Shown here in pieces: positions 8,584-17,616 of a stretch of DNA of 64,000 nt. The position numbers and the translations under genes were made by a program. The DNA lies in contig JAZLIS010000006.1 of assembly GCA_045617505.1 (NCBI GenBank), positions 1 through 64,000 of the forward strand, read 5' to 3'. Origin of the DNA: Cacconaster sp045617505. Its GTDB lineage: Bacteria > Bacteroidota > Bacteroidia > Bacteroidales > UBA932. Below the pieces are notes generated by a model. That model had not been told where the DNA came from and did not search any database. It was given only the letters and a program-made list of their open reading frames with translations. Every line of letters starts with the position of its first letter. Position 1 is the first letter of the stretch.

Positions 8584-9776
8584 ATTATTTCAAATTTCTT
8601 GAAAGCCTTAGTAATCTTCTCAATTGCGATGTCAACCTGCTCGTAGGTGTGGGTTGCCATAAGGGCGAACCTCACCAGAGTGGATTCCTTGGGGACAGCG
8701 GGGGAGAGGATCGGGCATACGAAGATACCGTCCTCGAGAAGGTGGCGTGTCAGCGTGAGGACCTTGTCATTGTCACCTCTGACAAACAGAGGAATGATAG
8801 GGGTCTCGCTGTGTCCGGTGTCGATGCCGTTTGCCTGGAATGCGCTGCGGGCATAATCTGAGATTTTCCAGAGATGTTCGATTCTCTCCGGCTCGGAAAG
8901 CATTATATCTATGGCGCAACTTACTGCCGCCACGTTGGCCGCGGGCATACTGGCGCTGAACATTACGGAGCGGCTGGTGTTTTTAAGATAATGAATCAGA
9001 GCGTGGTCGGCAGCGATGAATCCTCCAAGGGAGCCGAATGATTTGGAGAAGGTTCCCATAATGAGGTCAACGTCGTCGGTCAGGCCGAAATGGGAAGCGG
9101 TGCCGCGACCCTGCTTGCCGAGAACGCCTATCGAGTGGGCGTCATCGACCATTACGCTGGCATTGTATTTCTTCGCAAGCTCCACCATCCTGTCGAGCTT
9201 GACGATGTCGCCTTCCATTGAGAATACTCCGTCGGTGACGATAAGCTTCACTTTGTCCGGTTCGCAGATTTTCAACTTCTGTTCCAGCGCGTCCATATCA
9301 TTGTGGGCATATTTGAGGACGCGGCAGAAACTCAGGCGGCTGCCTTCAATGATGGAGGCGTGGTCGAGAGAGTCAAGAAGAACGTAATCCTCGCGCCCTC
9401 CAAGGTCGGACACTACTCCGAGATTGGTTTGAAAACCGGTGCTGTAGCAGAGAGCCTCCTCCTTGCCTACAAGTTTTGCCAGTTTCTCCTCAAGCTCCAC
9501 GTGGGCATCGAGGGTTCCGTTGAGAAATCTTGAACCTGAACAGCTGGTTCCGTATTTGTCAGTGGCTTTCTTGGCGGCTTCCTTGAGCCTCGGGTCGTTG
9601 GAAAGCCCCAGATAACTGTTGGAACCGAACATAAGGACATCCTTGCCCTTGATTTTCACGACAGTGCCCTGCTCGGACTCGATGGCCTGATAGTAGGGGT
9701 AGATGCCTTTGTCGATAAGTCTTTGAGGTTCAGTGTATCTTAGGCAGAATTGCTGCAGTGGATTCATAGTGGTCAT
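8580..9776 (-). CDS. spt: Serine palmitoyltransferase (alpha-oxoamine synthase)
   Basis: PLP enzyme of 398 residues that condenses L-serine with an acyl-CoA to 3-ketosphinganine, the entry step of sphingolipid synthesis. Alpha-oxoamine synthase features: FGSNSYLGLS, GTSCSGSRFLNGT, the DHASIIEGSRLS block, DDAHSIGVLG, and the PLP lysine in GTFSKSFGSLGGF. The last motif, and the KIKGKDVLMFGSNSYLG segment, fit bacterial SPT better than 2-amino-3-ketobutyrate ligase. A separate, better ligase candidate lies next to tdh at 23043, which supports this split. It is the first gene of a four-gene minus-strand operon with a -7 box 16 bases upstream of its start. Confidence 0.88.
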   Translation of the reverse strand: MTTMNPLQQFCLRYTEPQRLIDKGIYPYYQAIESEQGTVVKIKGKDVLMFGSNSYLGLSNDPRLKEAAKKATDKYGTSCSGSRFLNGTLDAHVELEEKLAKLVGKEEALCYSTGFQTNLGVVSDLGGREDYVLLDSLDHASIIEGSRLSFCRVLKYAHNDMDALEQKLKICEPDKVKLIVTDGVFSMEGDIVKLDRMVELAKKYNASVMVDDAHSIGVLGKQGRGTASHFGLTDDVDLIMGTFSKSFGSLGGFIAADHALIHYLKNTSRSVMFSASMPAANVAAVSCAIDIMLSEPERIEHLWKISDYARSAFQANGIDTGHSETPIIPLFVRGDNDKVLTLTRHLLEDGIFVCPILSPAVPKESTLVRFALMATHTYEQVDIAIEKITKAFKKFEII

Positions 9777-9792
9777 AGGTTTTTTATCCTGA

Positions 9793-9800
9793 CAAAGTTA
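9793..9800 (-). promoter_or_regulatory. -7 box of the sphingolipid-type operon
   Basis: On the minus strand the sequence is TAACTTTG, matching TAnnTTTG, located 16 bases upstream of the SPT start. The -33 area is a long T/A run without a clear TTTG. It lies in the short gap after uvrA, so the operon appears to have its own promoter. Confidence 0.55.
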
Positions 9801-9825
9801 TATAAAAAAAGAAAAAAATGTACCC

Positions 9826-12609
9826 CTAACCCTCCATTTCTTTTGCAAGTGCCGCCCCTGTAGCTGTCCCGGACTTTACCAAATCTTCCGGAGTACCCTC
9901 GAACACCACTGTCCCTCCGTCAGGCCCGGAATCGGGGCCCAAATCAATCACCCAGTCTGCGGCGCGTATTATGTCGGTGTTGTGTTCCACGACTATTATC
10001 GAATGTCCGTTGGCCAGAAGGGCGTTGAAGGCGGACAGGAGTTTTCCCGTGTCGTGGAAATGAAGGCCGGTGGTCGGTTCGTCGAATATGAATAATATGG
10101 ATCCCTTGGCGTCACAGTCTCTGCTCAGGAAGGATGCCAGTTTGATTCTCTGGCTTTCCCCCCCGCTGAGGCTGCTGCTGCTCTGGCCCAGACTCAGGTA
10201 GGACAGCCCCACGTCAATCAGAGGTTGCAGTTTGCCTGCAATTTTTGTGGCAAGGGGGTCTCCTGTTCCGGAGAAGAACCCGAAAGCCTGTTCAACGCTC
10301 ATTTCCAGAATGTCGGATATGCTGCATCCGTGATATTTCACCTCCAGGATATCGCTTTTGAACCGTTTCCCTCCGCAGGACTCACATACCATCTCCACGT
10401 CTGCCATAAACTGCATAGGGATACGAATCACGCCCTCGCCCTGACATTCGGGGCATCTTCCTCCGTCTATATTGAAGGAGAAATGGGAATGCCCGTATCC
10501 GTTCATCTTCGCATATGGCTGTTCGGAGAAGAGTTTGCGGATGTCATCGTAGATTTTAAGATATGTCACGGGATTCGAGTGGCTGCTCTTTCCGATGGGG
10601 TTCTGATCGATATATTCTATCTGGTGAATCTTGCCGATGTCCCCTCCGATGCCGCTGAAAATCCCCGGCTTGCCTCCAAGTTGGTTGAGATGCCTGTACA
10701 GGGCGGGGTATAGGATGTCCCCTACAAGGGATGACTTTCCGCTTCCGCTCACTCCGGTGACCACGGTAAGGCATCTGAGCGGGAATCTGACTGTGATGTT
10801 CTTCAGGTTGTTCTCCCGTGCCCCTGCTATCTCCACGGAATATTTCCATTTGCGGTGGGATTCGGGGAGGGATACTTTGCGGCGTCCGCTGAGATAGTCC
10901 AGAGTGAGCGTACGGATGCCTTTTCTGATTCCCTCGGAAGCGACTCCCTGAAAGACCACTTCTCCGCCGTTTCTGCCGGCATATGGTCCTATGTCTATCA
11001 GTTCGTCGGCGGCTTCGATGATGTTCCTGTCGTGCTCCACCACAATCACGGTGTTGCCCAGGTCTCTGAGTCTCTTGAGAACTCCTATCAGACGCATTGT
11101 GTCCCTTTCGTGCAGGCCGATTGACGGTTCGTCAAGAATGTACATCGAGCCGACCAGATTGTTGCCCAAGGTGCTGACAAGACTGATTCTCTGGCTCTCT
11201 CCTCCGCTGAGAGTGTTTGACGGACGGCTGAGGGAGAGATATCCCAGCCCTACTTCGCAAATATAACTCAGCCTTGAGCGGATTTCCTTCAGCGGGCGTT
11301 CCGCCACTTTCATCTCGTAGGGAGTAAGCTGCAGGTTGTCGAAGAAGATTGCAAGCCCACTCACGGGCATCGACATCAGTTCCGCAATGTTCTTCCCTCC
11401 CACCTTGACATAGAGAGCTTCCCTGCGGAGTCTGCTCCCTCCGCATTCGGGGCAGAGAGTCTTGCCGCTGTAGCGGCTGAGCATATAGTTGTATTGAATC
11501 TTGTAACGCTGGGTCTCCACCCATTTGAAGAAGGGTGTTATGCCGGTGAAATGCTCGTTCCCTTTCCACAGCAGGCGTTTCTGCTCTTCCGAAAGTTCTA
11601 TGTAGGGCTTGTGAACCGGGAATCCGAACAGGTGGGCGTTCATCACCAGCTGGTCCTTGAGATTCTGCATAAGGTTGCCTCTCCAGCAGGCCACGGCACC
11701 CTGATACACGCTGAGGGTAGGGTCCGGAATCACCAGACTCTCGTCGATGCCGACAATCTTGCCATAACCGCCGCATTTCCGGCAGGCCCCCACGGGGCTG
11801 TTGAAACTGAAAAGGTATTCGTCCGGCTTTTCGAAAACGATGCCGTCCGCTTCGAACAGGTTGGAGAAGGATCTGAGGCTGTTCCCATCCCATACGAAAG
11901 CATACCCTCCTCCCTTTGAAAATGCGGTCTGGGCGGAGTCCAGAATCTGGCTGACTGTATCTTCGTCGGAGGCCGCCTCTATTCTGTCGCAAAGGAGTAA
12001 CTGTTCGTCCCGGAACTCTTCCGGGTGCTGCAGGACTTCGTCAATCCGCGCCACCTTCCCTTGCCGGGAACAGACTCTGCTGAACCCCTCTTCCTTCAGG
12101 GAGAGAAGCTTCTCCACCCTGAATTCCGGTTCCCATCCTATTCTGGCCGCAAGCAGGGTCATAGTCCCCTCCTTCAGGCCGCAGATATATGCGGCTATAT
12201 CCTTGGGCGTGTCACACGTGACTTCCTTGCCGCTGACGGGGGAGAAGGTCTTGCCGATTCTTGCAAAGAGCAACCGGAGATGGTCGTATATCTCAGTGGT
12301 TGAACCGACAGATGAACGCGGGTTGCGGGTGGAGACTTTCTGGTTGATGGCGATGGCCGGAGGAATATTGGATATCAGATCCACGTCCGGACGGCTCATC
12401 CGTCCCAGAAACTGGCGGGCGAATGCGGAGAGACTCTCTGCAAACCGCCGCTGCCCTTCGGCGAACAACGTCCCGAATGCCAGAGATGACTTGCCGCTTC
12501 CCGATATTCCGGTTATTACGACAAGTTTGCCCAGAGGAATGTCGATATTGACGTTCTTCAGGTTATTTACTCTTGCTCCCTTTATGTGTATCTGTCTGTC
12601 CTGCATCAC
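9826..12609 (-). CDS. uvrA: Excinuclease ABC subunit A
   Basis: DNA damage recognition ATPase of nucleotide excision repair, 927 residues, the usual length. Two ABC modules are visible: first Walker A GISGSGKSS near residue 35 and signature NTLSGGESQRI; second Walker A GVSGSGKSS and signature SSLSGGESQRIKLAS. Zinc-finger pairs ACRKCGGYG/LCPECGGSR and RCPECQGEG/CESCGGKRF are present. The start region overlaps the end of the relA-like gene by about 47 bases. UvrB is encoded just upstream in the same string of genes, a sensible pairing. The alternative start one codon later is equivalent. Confidence 0.97.
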   Translation of the reverse strand: MMQDRQIHIKGARVNNLKNVNIDIPLGKLVVITGISGSGKSSLAFGTLFAEGQRRFAESLSAFARQFLGRMSRPDVDLISNIPPAIAINQKVSTRNPRSSVGSTTEIYDHLRLLFARIGKTFSPVSGKEVTCDTPKDIAAYICGLKEGTMTLLAARIGWEPEFRVEKLLSLKEEGFSRVCSRQGKVARIDEVLQHPEEFRDEQLLLCDRIEAASDEDTVSQILDSAQTAFSKGGGYAFVWDGNSLRSFSNLFEADGIVFEKPDEYLFSFNSPVGACRKCGGYGKIVGIDESLVIPDPTLSVYQGAVACWRGNLMQNLKDQLVMNAHLFGFPVHKPYIELSEEQKRLLWKGNEHFTGITPFFKWVETQRYKIQYNYMLSRYSGKTLCPECGGSRLRREALYVKVGGKNIAELMSMPVSGLAIFFDNLQLTPYEMKVAERPLKEIRSRLSYICEVGLGYLSLSRPSNTLSGGESQRISLVSTLGNNLVGSMYILDEPSIGLHERDTMRLIGVLKRLRDLGNTVIVVEHDRNIIEAADELIDIGPYAGRNGGEVVFQGVASEGIRKGIRTLTLDYLSGRRKVSLPESHRKWKYSVEIAGARENNLKNITVRFPLRCLTVVTGVSGSGKSSLVGDILYPALYRHLNQLGGKPGIFSGIGGDIGKIHQIEYIDQNPIGKSSHSNPVTYLKIYDDIRKLFSEQPYAKMNGYGHSHFSFNIDGGRCPECQGEGVIRIPMQFMADVEMVCESCGGKRFKSDILEVKYHGCSISDILEMSVEQAFGFFSGTGDPLATKIAGKLQPLIDVGLSYLSLGQSSSSLSGGESQRIKLASFLSRDCDAKGSILFIFDEPTTGLHFHDTGKLLSAFNALLANGHSIIVVEHNTDIIRAADWVIDLGPDSGPDGGTVVFEGTPEDLVKSGTATGAALAKEMEG

Positions 12610-14515
12610 TTTTATATTTCCAACTCAACTCAATCGTCCTGTATGGATAATTGTTCTTCAGTCTTGCCGCGTTGGGGCAGTCAACCCTGTGTATCTTGAT
12701 GCCGTCCCTGATGGTCAGAAATCCGAATATTTCATCCCCCGTCTTCGGGTTGCAGCATTTCGATGTCTTGAATTCCATTCCCTTCAGGTTCGCTTTGTAA
12801 TCGAGAAGGGTGGAAAGGGGAATCTGCTCCGCCGGACGGCCCTCTCTTGATAGAACTTCCACAGGCCTGCAGGCCTGCCGTTTGTCTGTGATAAACTCCT
12901 TGACCACAATGGGATCGGTCTGCCCGCTGCCGATAGAACCGAAGAGTTCATTGCTGTTCTTGAACTTCAGCCTTCTGGTCAGTTCGAACAACTCGTCGTC
13001 CGCGAGTGCCATCTTCCAATTCTTCAGACGGCGCAGCAGAATCTCCCTGCCGGCCTTGGCCCTTCTGGCCTCCTCCTCGTTCAGTTTCTGACGAATTTTC
13101 GCTCTGGCTTTCGTGGATACCACGAAATTGAGCCAGTCGGCATTGGGTTTCTGGTTTTTGCTGCTTATGATATCCACCACGTCTCCCGTGTGCAGCTTTT
13201 CCCTGATTGGAACTATTTTGCCGTTGATTCTTCCTCCGGTACATCTGAGTCCCAGATTGGAGTGTATGTCAAATGCAAAGTCGAGGACAGTGGCTCCCGC
13301 CTTGAGCTGCCTGAGGTCTCCTGTAGGGGTGAAGACCATCACTTCGTTGAAGACGATGGATGCGGGCTCGTATTCATCCCTGTTGGGATTTTCTATCTGC
13401 TGACGGACTCTTATAAGCCAGTCGCTGAGGGCGGCTTTGCTGCTGATACCCTTGTAGGCCCAGTGCGCGGCACCTCCTTTCTCGGCAATTTCGTCCATCC
13501 TTGTCGTTCTTATCTGGACCTCTATGGCGGCCCCGTCCCTGTTGGTCACAGTTGTATGAAGGGATTCGTATCCGTTTTTCTTAGGAGTCGTAATCCAGTC
13601 ACGGAGCCGTTCAGTATCAGGCTGATATTCTTCAGTGACAAGAGAATAGACTTTCCAGCACAACTCGTCTTCAAGCTTTTTTTCCGGGGGACAGTCTATT
13701 ATGAAGCGGATTGCAAACACGTCGAAGATCTCCTCGAAGGGCAATCCTTTGGCCTGCATCTTCTTCCAGATGGAGTAGGGGCTTTTGGTACGGGCTTTCA
13801 ACTTGTATTTTATTCCCAGATTGTCCAGTTTTCTCTTCAGGGGCTCGATGAATTCATTGGCCAGTTTGACTCTGTCCGGCTCACTCTCTTTCAAACTGTG
13901 CTTTATGGAACGGTATGCATCCGGCTCGCTGTAGCGGAGGAAAATGTCTTCCATCTCACTTTTTAGATGGTAGATTCCCAGTTGGTGGGCAATGGGGATG
14001 TAGAGCAGCATCGATTCCATCACCTTGGCCTTGCGCTTGGGTGCAGGCAGGTTGCTCAGGTTTCTCATCAGGTCCAGTCTGTCGGATAACTTCAGCAGGA
14101 CGGCTCTTGGATCGACCGAGTAACCCACTATCAGCTTGCGGTATTTCTCCGCATCGAGACTGGTCTCCTGCATCGAAATGCCGGCGATGTTGTTCAGGTC
14201 CGAGACTATCTCCACGGCCTGTTGAGGATAATCTCTCCTATAAGCGGACATTATGCCGCTTTTGTTGAGGTCCGACGCTTTGTTGCAGGAGAACCTCATC
14301 GCTTCGTGAAGCATCACGGCAGTGATTGCCACGGCATCCAGTCCAAGCATATCGTGGGCAATAACGGCCGTGTTCTCCGGATGCTCCAAAAACGGATGTC
14401 CGTTCTCCCTCTTCCTGCCTTCCAGCTGGAGGGCGGCAAATCCGCAGGCTCGGTTCACCATATCCTGCTCCGTTGCGGAGAAAGTGGATATTATCTCCTT
14501 AAGTCTGTCATTCAT
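12563..14515 (-). CDS. relA: RelA/SpoT-family (p)ppGpp synthetase with degenerate hydrolase domain
   Basis: Stringent-response enzyme of 650 residues. Order: HD-type domain (about 20-180), synthetase domain (about 235-350, with SPYSIWKKM, FDVFAIRF, GYESLHTTV, EVQIRT and AHWAYKG), TGS domain (about 390-450, VMVFTPTGDLRQL), and a zinc-finger-like CCNPKTGD...HRVDCPN near the end. The hydrolase motifs are altered: the HD pair reads LHEAM and the usual ADRLHNMRTL reads SDRLDLMRNL, so (p)ppGpp hydrolysis is probably lost. The C-terminal ACT domain of full-length Rel proteins is absent. It overlaps uvrB by ATGA and runs into uvrA. I infer a synthetase-only RelA-type protein, with a separate SpoT elsewhere. 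Confidence 0.85.
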   Translation of the reverse strand: MNDRLKEIISTFSATEQDMVNRACGFAALQLEGRKRENGHPFLEHPENTAVIAHDMLGLDAVAITAVMLHEAMRFSCNKASDLNKSGIMSAYRRDYPQQAVEIVSDLNNIAGISMQETSLDAEKYRKLIVGYSVDPRAVLLKLSDRLDLMRNLSNLPAPKRKAKVMESMLLYIPIAHQLGIYHLKSEMEDIFLRYSEPDAYRSIKHSLKESEPDRVKLANEFIEPLKRKLDNLGIKYKLKARTKSPYSIWKKMQAKGLPFEEIFDVFAIRFIIDCPPEKKLEDELCWKVYSLVTEEYQPDTERLRDWITTPKKNGYESLHTTVTNRDGAAIEVQIRTTRMDEIAEKGGAAHWAYKGISSKAALSDWLIRVRQQIENPNRDEYEPASIVFNEVMVFTPTGDLRQLKAGATVLDFAFDIHSNLGLRCTGGRINGKIVPIREKLHTGDVVDIISSKNQKPNADWLNFVVSTKARAKIRQKLNEEEARRAKAGREILLRRLKNWKMALADDELFELTRRLKFKNSNELFGSIGSGQTDPIVVKEFITDKRQACRPVEVLSREGRPAEQIPLSTLLDYKANLKGMEFKTSKCCNPKTGDEIFGFLTIRDGIKIHRVDCPNAARLKNNYPYRTIELSWKYKSDAGQTDTHKGSKSK

Positions 14516-16515
14516 CGCTGTTCCTCTATTTTTTTCAATGCTCTCATTTCATCCCTGTGTCTTGCCGCCTCCACGAAATCAAGCCTGGTTGCGGCCTCTT
14601 CCATACGGACTCTGGCCGCATCTATCGCCTTGCGCAGTTCATTGCCCGACATTGCGCGTATCACAGGGTCCTCTTCAAGTATCCGTTCTGAAGCCTGTTC
14701 CGTGTGTGCCGCATAAATGCCTGACCCATAGAGGGTGTTGCCTGAAGACGAAGACCCTACCTGATGCGGGACAATCCCGTGCTCCTCATTGTAGGCCATC
14801 TGCTTGGCGCGGCGTCTGTTGGTGGCGTCGATTGTCTGCTTCATCGAGTCCGTGACGGTGTCGGCGTACATTATCACCCTGCCGTTCACATTCCGTGCCG
14901 CACGTCCCGCTGTCTGTGTAAGACTTCTGTCGGAACGAAGGAATCCTTCCTTGTCTGCATCGAGGATTGCCACCAGAGAGACACTGGGAAGATCGAGCCC
15001 TTCGCGCAGCAGGTTGACACCGACCAGAACATCGAATCTGCCTGCCTTGAAATCCTCCAGAATCTCCACGCGTTCCAGAGTATCGACGTCCGAATGGATG
15101 TATCTTGCCCGGATTTCCATTCTTGTGAGGTATTTCTCCAGTTCTTCGGCCATCCTCTTTGTCAGGGTGGTGACGAGCACCCTCTCGTCCTTTTCTATTC
15201 TCACCTCTATCTCCTCCATAAGGTCGTCTATCTGATTCTTGATTGGACGGACGTCAATCGGGGGGTCAAGCAGTCCTGTGGGGCGGACCACCTGCTCAAT
15301 CACCTCGCCTCCGGTCTGTTGCAGTTCGTAATCTCCGGGGGTTGCACTGACGTAGAGCCTCTGGCCCGTGAGGTTATCGAATTCGTCAAATTTGAGAGGC
15401 CTGTTGTCAGCTGCGGCCGGGAGCCTGAATCCATATTCGATGAGAGTCTGCTTGCGGCTTCTGTCTCCGCCTGACATAGCGCGAATCTGCGGGATGGTGA
15501 CGTGGCTCTCGTCTATGAAGGTGAGAAAGTCCTTCGGAAAATAGTCTATCAGGCAGAAGGGACGGGTTCCGGCCTTGCGGCCGTCGAAATATCTGGAGTA
15601 GTTTTCGATGCCCTGACAGTAGCCCACTTCCCTTATCATTTCGAGGTCATATTCAACTCTGGATTTCAACCGTTTCGCTTCAAGATGCTTTCCAAGTTCC
15701 ACGAAGTGGTTGTACCGCTCTGTCATATCGTCCTGAATCTGGCTGACAGCCGCTCTGGTCCTCTCCTTCGATGTGACGAAATTGTTCGCCGGGTAGATTG
15801 AAATTTCGTTTAGAAATTCGATGGTGGCCCCGTTCAAGGGGTCTATCATCTCAATGAATTCGATTTCGTTGCCGAAGAAAATCACCCTGTAGCCGTAATT
15901 TCCGTATGCGGGGAATACATCCACGTTGTCACCTTTGACCCTGAAGGTACCTCTTTTGAATTCGGCTTCGTTCCTGCTGTAGAGCGCATCCACGAGGCCG
16001 TAGAGGAATTTCTGGCGGCTCAGTTTCTGCCCGGTCTCCAATTTGACCGTGGTGCTGTGGAAGTCTTCCGGGTTTCCGATGCCGTAAAGGCAGGAGACGG
16101 AGGAGACTACGATGATGTCCCGGCGACCTGACAGAAGAGCGGAAGTGGCGCTGAGCCTCAATTTCTCAATCTCATCGTTGATGCTGAGGTCTTTCTCGAT
16201 GTAGGTGTCGGTGGTGGGAAGGTATGCTTCGGGTTGATAGTAATCGTAGTAGGAGACGAAATACTCCACAAGATTGTCCGGGAAGAATGACTTGAACTCG
16301 CTGTACAGCTGGGCGGCGAGAGTCTTGTTGTGGCTCAGTACCAGAACCGGTCTTTGCAGGCGTTCTATCACACTGGCCATCGTGAAGGTTTTGCCCGAGC
16401 CTGTCACACCCATAAGGGTTGTGGCCGGATTTCCTTCATTGATGGAGGTGCATATCCGGTCTATCGCCGTCGGCTGGTCACCTGATGCGGAGTATGGAGC
16501 CTTCAGTTTAAACAT
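14512..16515 (-). CDS. uvrB: Excinuclease ABC subunit B
   Basis: Helicase-like damage-verification subunit of nucleotide excision repair. The start at 16515 (MFKLKAPYSASGDQPTAI) gives 667 residues, the normal length; an open frame extends 17 codons upstream but lacks family similarity. Seen: Walker A GVTGSGKT, the beta-hairpin YYDYYQPEAYLP, IDESHVT, helicase blocks LYVSATPGDYE and QTAGRAARN, and a C-terminal UVR-like helix pair (EAARHRDEMRALKK). The start overlaps the DUF4293 gene by 8 bases and the stop overlaps the relA-like start (ATGA). Confidence 0.97.
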   Translation of the reverse strand: MFKLKAPYSASGDQPTAIDRICTSINEGNPATTLMGVTGSGKTFTMASVIERLQRPVLVLSHNKTLAAQLYSEFKSFFPDNLVEYFVSYYDYYQPEAYLPTTDTYIEKDLSINDEIEKLRLSATSALLSGRRDIIVVSSVSCLYGIGNPEDFHSTTVKLETGQKLSRQKFLYGLVDALYSRNEAEFKRGTFRVKGDNVDVFPAYGNYGYRVIFFGNEIEFIEMIDPLNGATIEFLNEISIYPANNFVTSKERTRAAVSQIQDDMTERYNHFVELGKHLEAKRLKSRVEYDLEMIREVGYCQGIENYSRYFDGRKAGTRPFCLIDYFPKDFLTFIDESHVTIPQIRAMSGGDRSRKQTLIEYGFRLPAAADNRPLKFDEFDNLTGQRLYVSATPGDYELQQTGGEVIEQVVRPTGLLDPPIDVRPIKNQIDDLMEEIEVRIEKDERVLVTTLTKRMAEELEKYLTRMEIRARYIHSDVDTLERVEILEDFKAGRFDVLVGVNLLREGLDLPSVSLVAILDADKEGFLRSDRSLTQTAGRAARNVNGRVIMYADTVTDSMKQTIDATNRRRAKQMAYNEEHGIVPHQVGSSSSGNTLYGSGIYAAHTEQASERILEEDPVIRAMSGNELRKAIDAARVRMEEAATRLDFVEAARHRDEMRALKKIEEQR

Positions 16516-16927
16516 CGAATATGTGCCTTGCTTCGTCCTTGATGATAAGGCGGGAACTGATTGCATACAGTATTATGGCAATCAGGGGAAGCACGCTTCC
16601 CGGAGAAAGAGTGAATCCGCTGTCCTTATGATGGATGACGAAGAATTCCACAAGTATCCAAATCTGGAATCCGAAGAGTATCAAGCTGTTGAGCAGACAC
16701 AGACGTATCTGCATCAGCCGCTTGTCATAGTGGAAGAAGGTAATCACCGCCAGCAGGAACGTCACGAAAATCATAATCAGGAACTGGCGGTGTTCTATGA
16801 ATTTCAGACTGAATTTTTCGGATGTTCCGGGGGCTAGGGTCCAGCAGAAGTCGGCTGCTCCCATTGCGGCGATGACGATTGCGGTGGCAATCAAAAGCCA
16901 GGTCTGTAATTTTTTCCACATAATCAA
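16508..16927 (-). CDS. DUF4293-type small membrane protein
   Basis: 139-residue protein with four hydrophobic segments (about 8-25, 45-65, 78-97, 108-125) and a short basic C-terminus. Pattern and size fit the Bacteroidota-specific DUF4293 family, whose function is not known to me. It is embedded between a lytic transglycosylase gene (ATGA overlap) and uvrB (8-base overlap), so it is presumably co-expressed with them. A start two codons later (second Met) is possible. Confidence 0.75.
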   Translation of the reverse strand: MIMWKKLQTWLLIATAIVIAAMGAADFCWTLAPGTSEKFSLKFIEHRQFLIMIFVTFLLAVITFFHYDKRLMQIRLCLLNSLILFGFQIWILVEFFVIHHKDSGFTLSPGSVLPLIAIILYAISSRLIIKDEARHIFDV

Positions 16928-17616
16928 TACGTATTCTGATTGGTACTGAGTTTCTTGAATTCTTCGTATCTGTCAATTATCTCCGACACATATCTTCTGG
17001 TAGGGCCGTCCTCCTTGTCGAACAATCCGGCAAAGTCGTCCCACTTGTCTGTGGCGATTCCCTGAGACATTGCTGTTTTCCTGATTCTCTGAACCTTGGT
17101 GATGCCGCAGTTGTAGGCGGCCAAGGCATATTTCACGGCATTTGCAGAGTCTATGCCCTCTTTTGTAAAGATATCGATCAGATGGCGGAGATATCCCGAA
17201 CCGGCTTCGATGTTGTGTTCAGGGTCGGTCAGATTTTCATCCGCACCAAACATTTTTGCCGTTTCACGACTTATCTGCATCAGGCCGTGATGCTGCCGTT
17301 CCGAGCTGTCCTGCGGAGCCTGAAAACTGCTTTCCTGAGAGATTATCGATGCGATGAGAAGCCAATCCAGACCATATTTTCCGCCGTGCCGTATGATGAG
17401 GTCATCATAGCCGAGCCGGAACATCCTTCTGAAAAGTTTCTTCGTTTCCCGTCTTTTTTTCAGATAGGTTCCGCCATCTTCCCCCGAAATGCCAGCTATG
17501 GCCTCTCCGGGGGTGGGGATGGGAAAGGCGGCGTTGTCCGACAGGATTCCCACCATTGCCGCGACGACAGTACAGACAAGTACTTCTAAAAGGAAGATTT
17601 TGTGACGGCAGGACAT
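16924..17616 (-). CDS. Lytic transglycosylase (SLT domain), membrane-anchored
   Basis: Peptidoglycan-cleaving enzyme of 230 residues. The start at 17616 shares one base with the stop of the porin gene (TAATG) and gives an N-terminal hydrophobic anchor or signal (KIFLLEVLVCTVVAAMVGIL). An upstream frame of 45 codons overlaps the porin and has no family features. The SLT domain covers about 85-215: the catalytic Glu is in SQESSFQ, followed by GLMQIS, DPEHNIEAGSGYL and LAAYNCG. It probably acts in the periplasm during wall turnover; coupling to a barrel protein upstream suggests an envelope operon. Confidence 0.9.
   Translation of the reverse strand: MSCRHKIFLLEVLVCTVVAAMVGILSDNAAFPIPTPGEAIAGISGEDGGTYLKKRRETKKLFRRMFRLGYDDLIIRHGGKYGLDWLLIASIISQESSFQAPQDSSERQHHGLMQISRETAKMFGADENLTDPEHNIEAGSGYLRHLIDIFTKEGIDSANAVKYALAAYNCGITKVQRIRKTAMSQGIATDKWDDFAGLFDKEDGPTRRYVSEIIDRYEEFKKLSTNQNTY

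Noticed and set aside
8580..9776. Reading the first alpha-oxoamine synthase as a second Kbl
   Set aside because: The FSKSFGSLGGF lysine loop and operon partners fit serine palmitoyltransferase; the better Kbl is next to tdh at 23043.
11801..12850. 349-codon plus-strand frame opposite uvrA and relA
   Set aside because: Long only because both genes on the other strand lack stops in that register; low-complexity Ser/Arg-rich product.
13190..13966. 258-codon plus-strand frame opposite the relA-like gene
   Set aside because: Shadow of the RelA coding strand; no start context or family motif.
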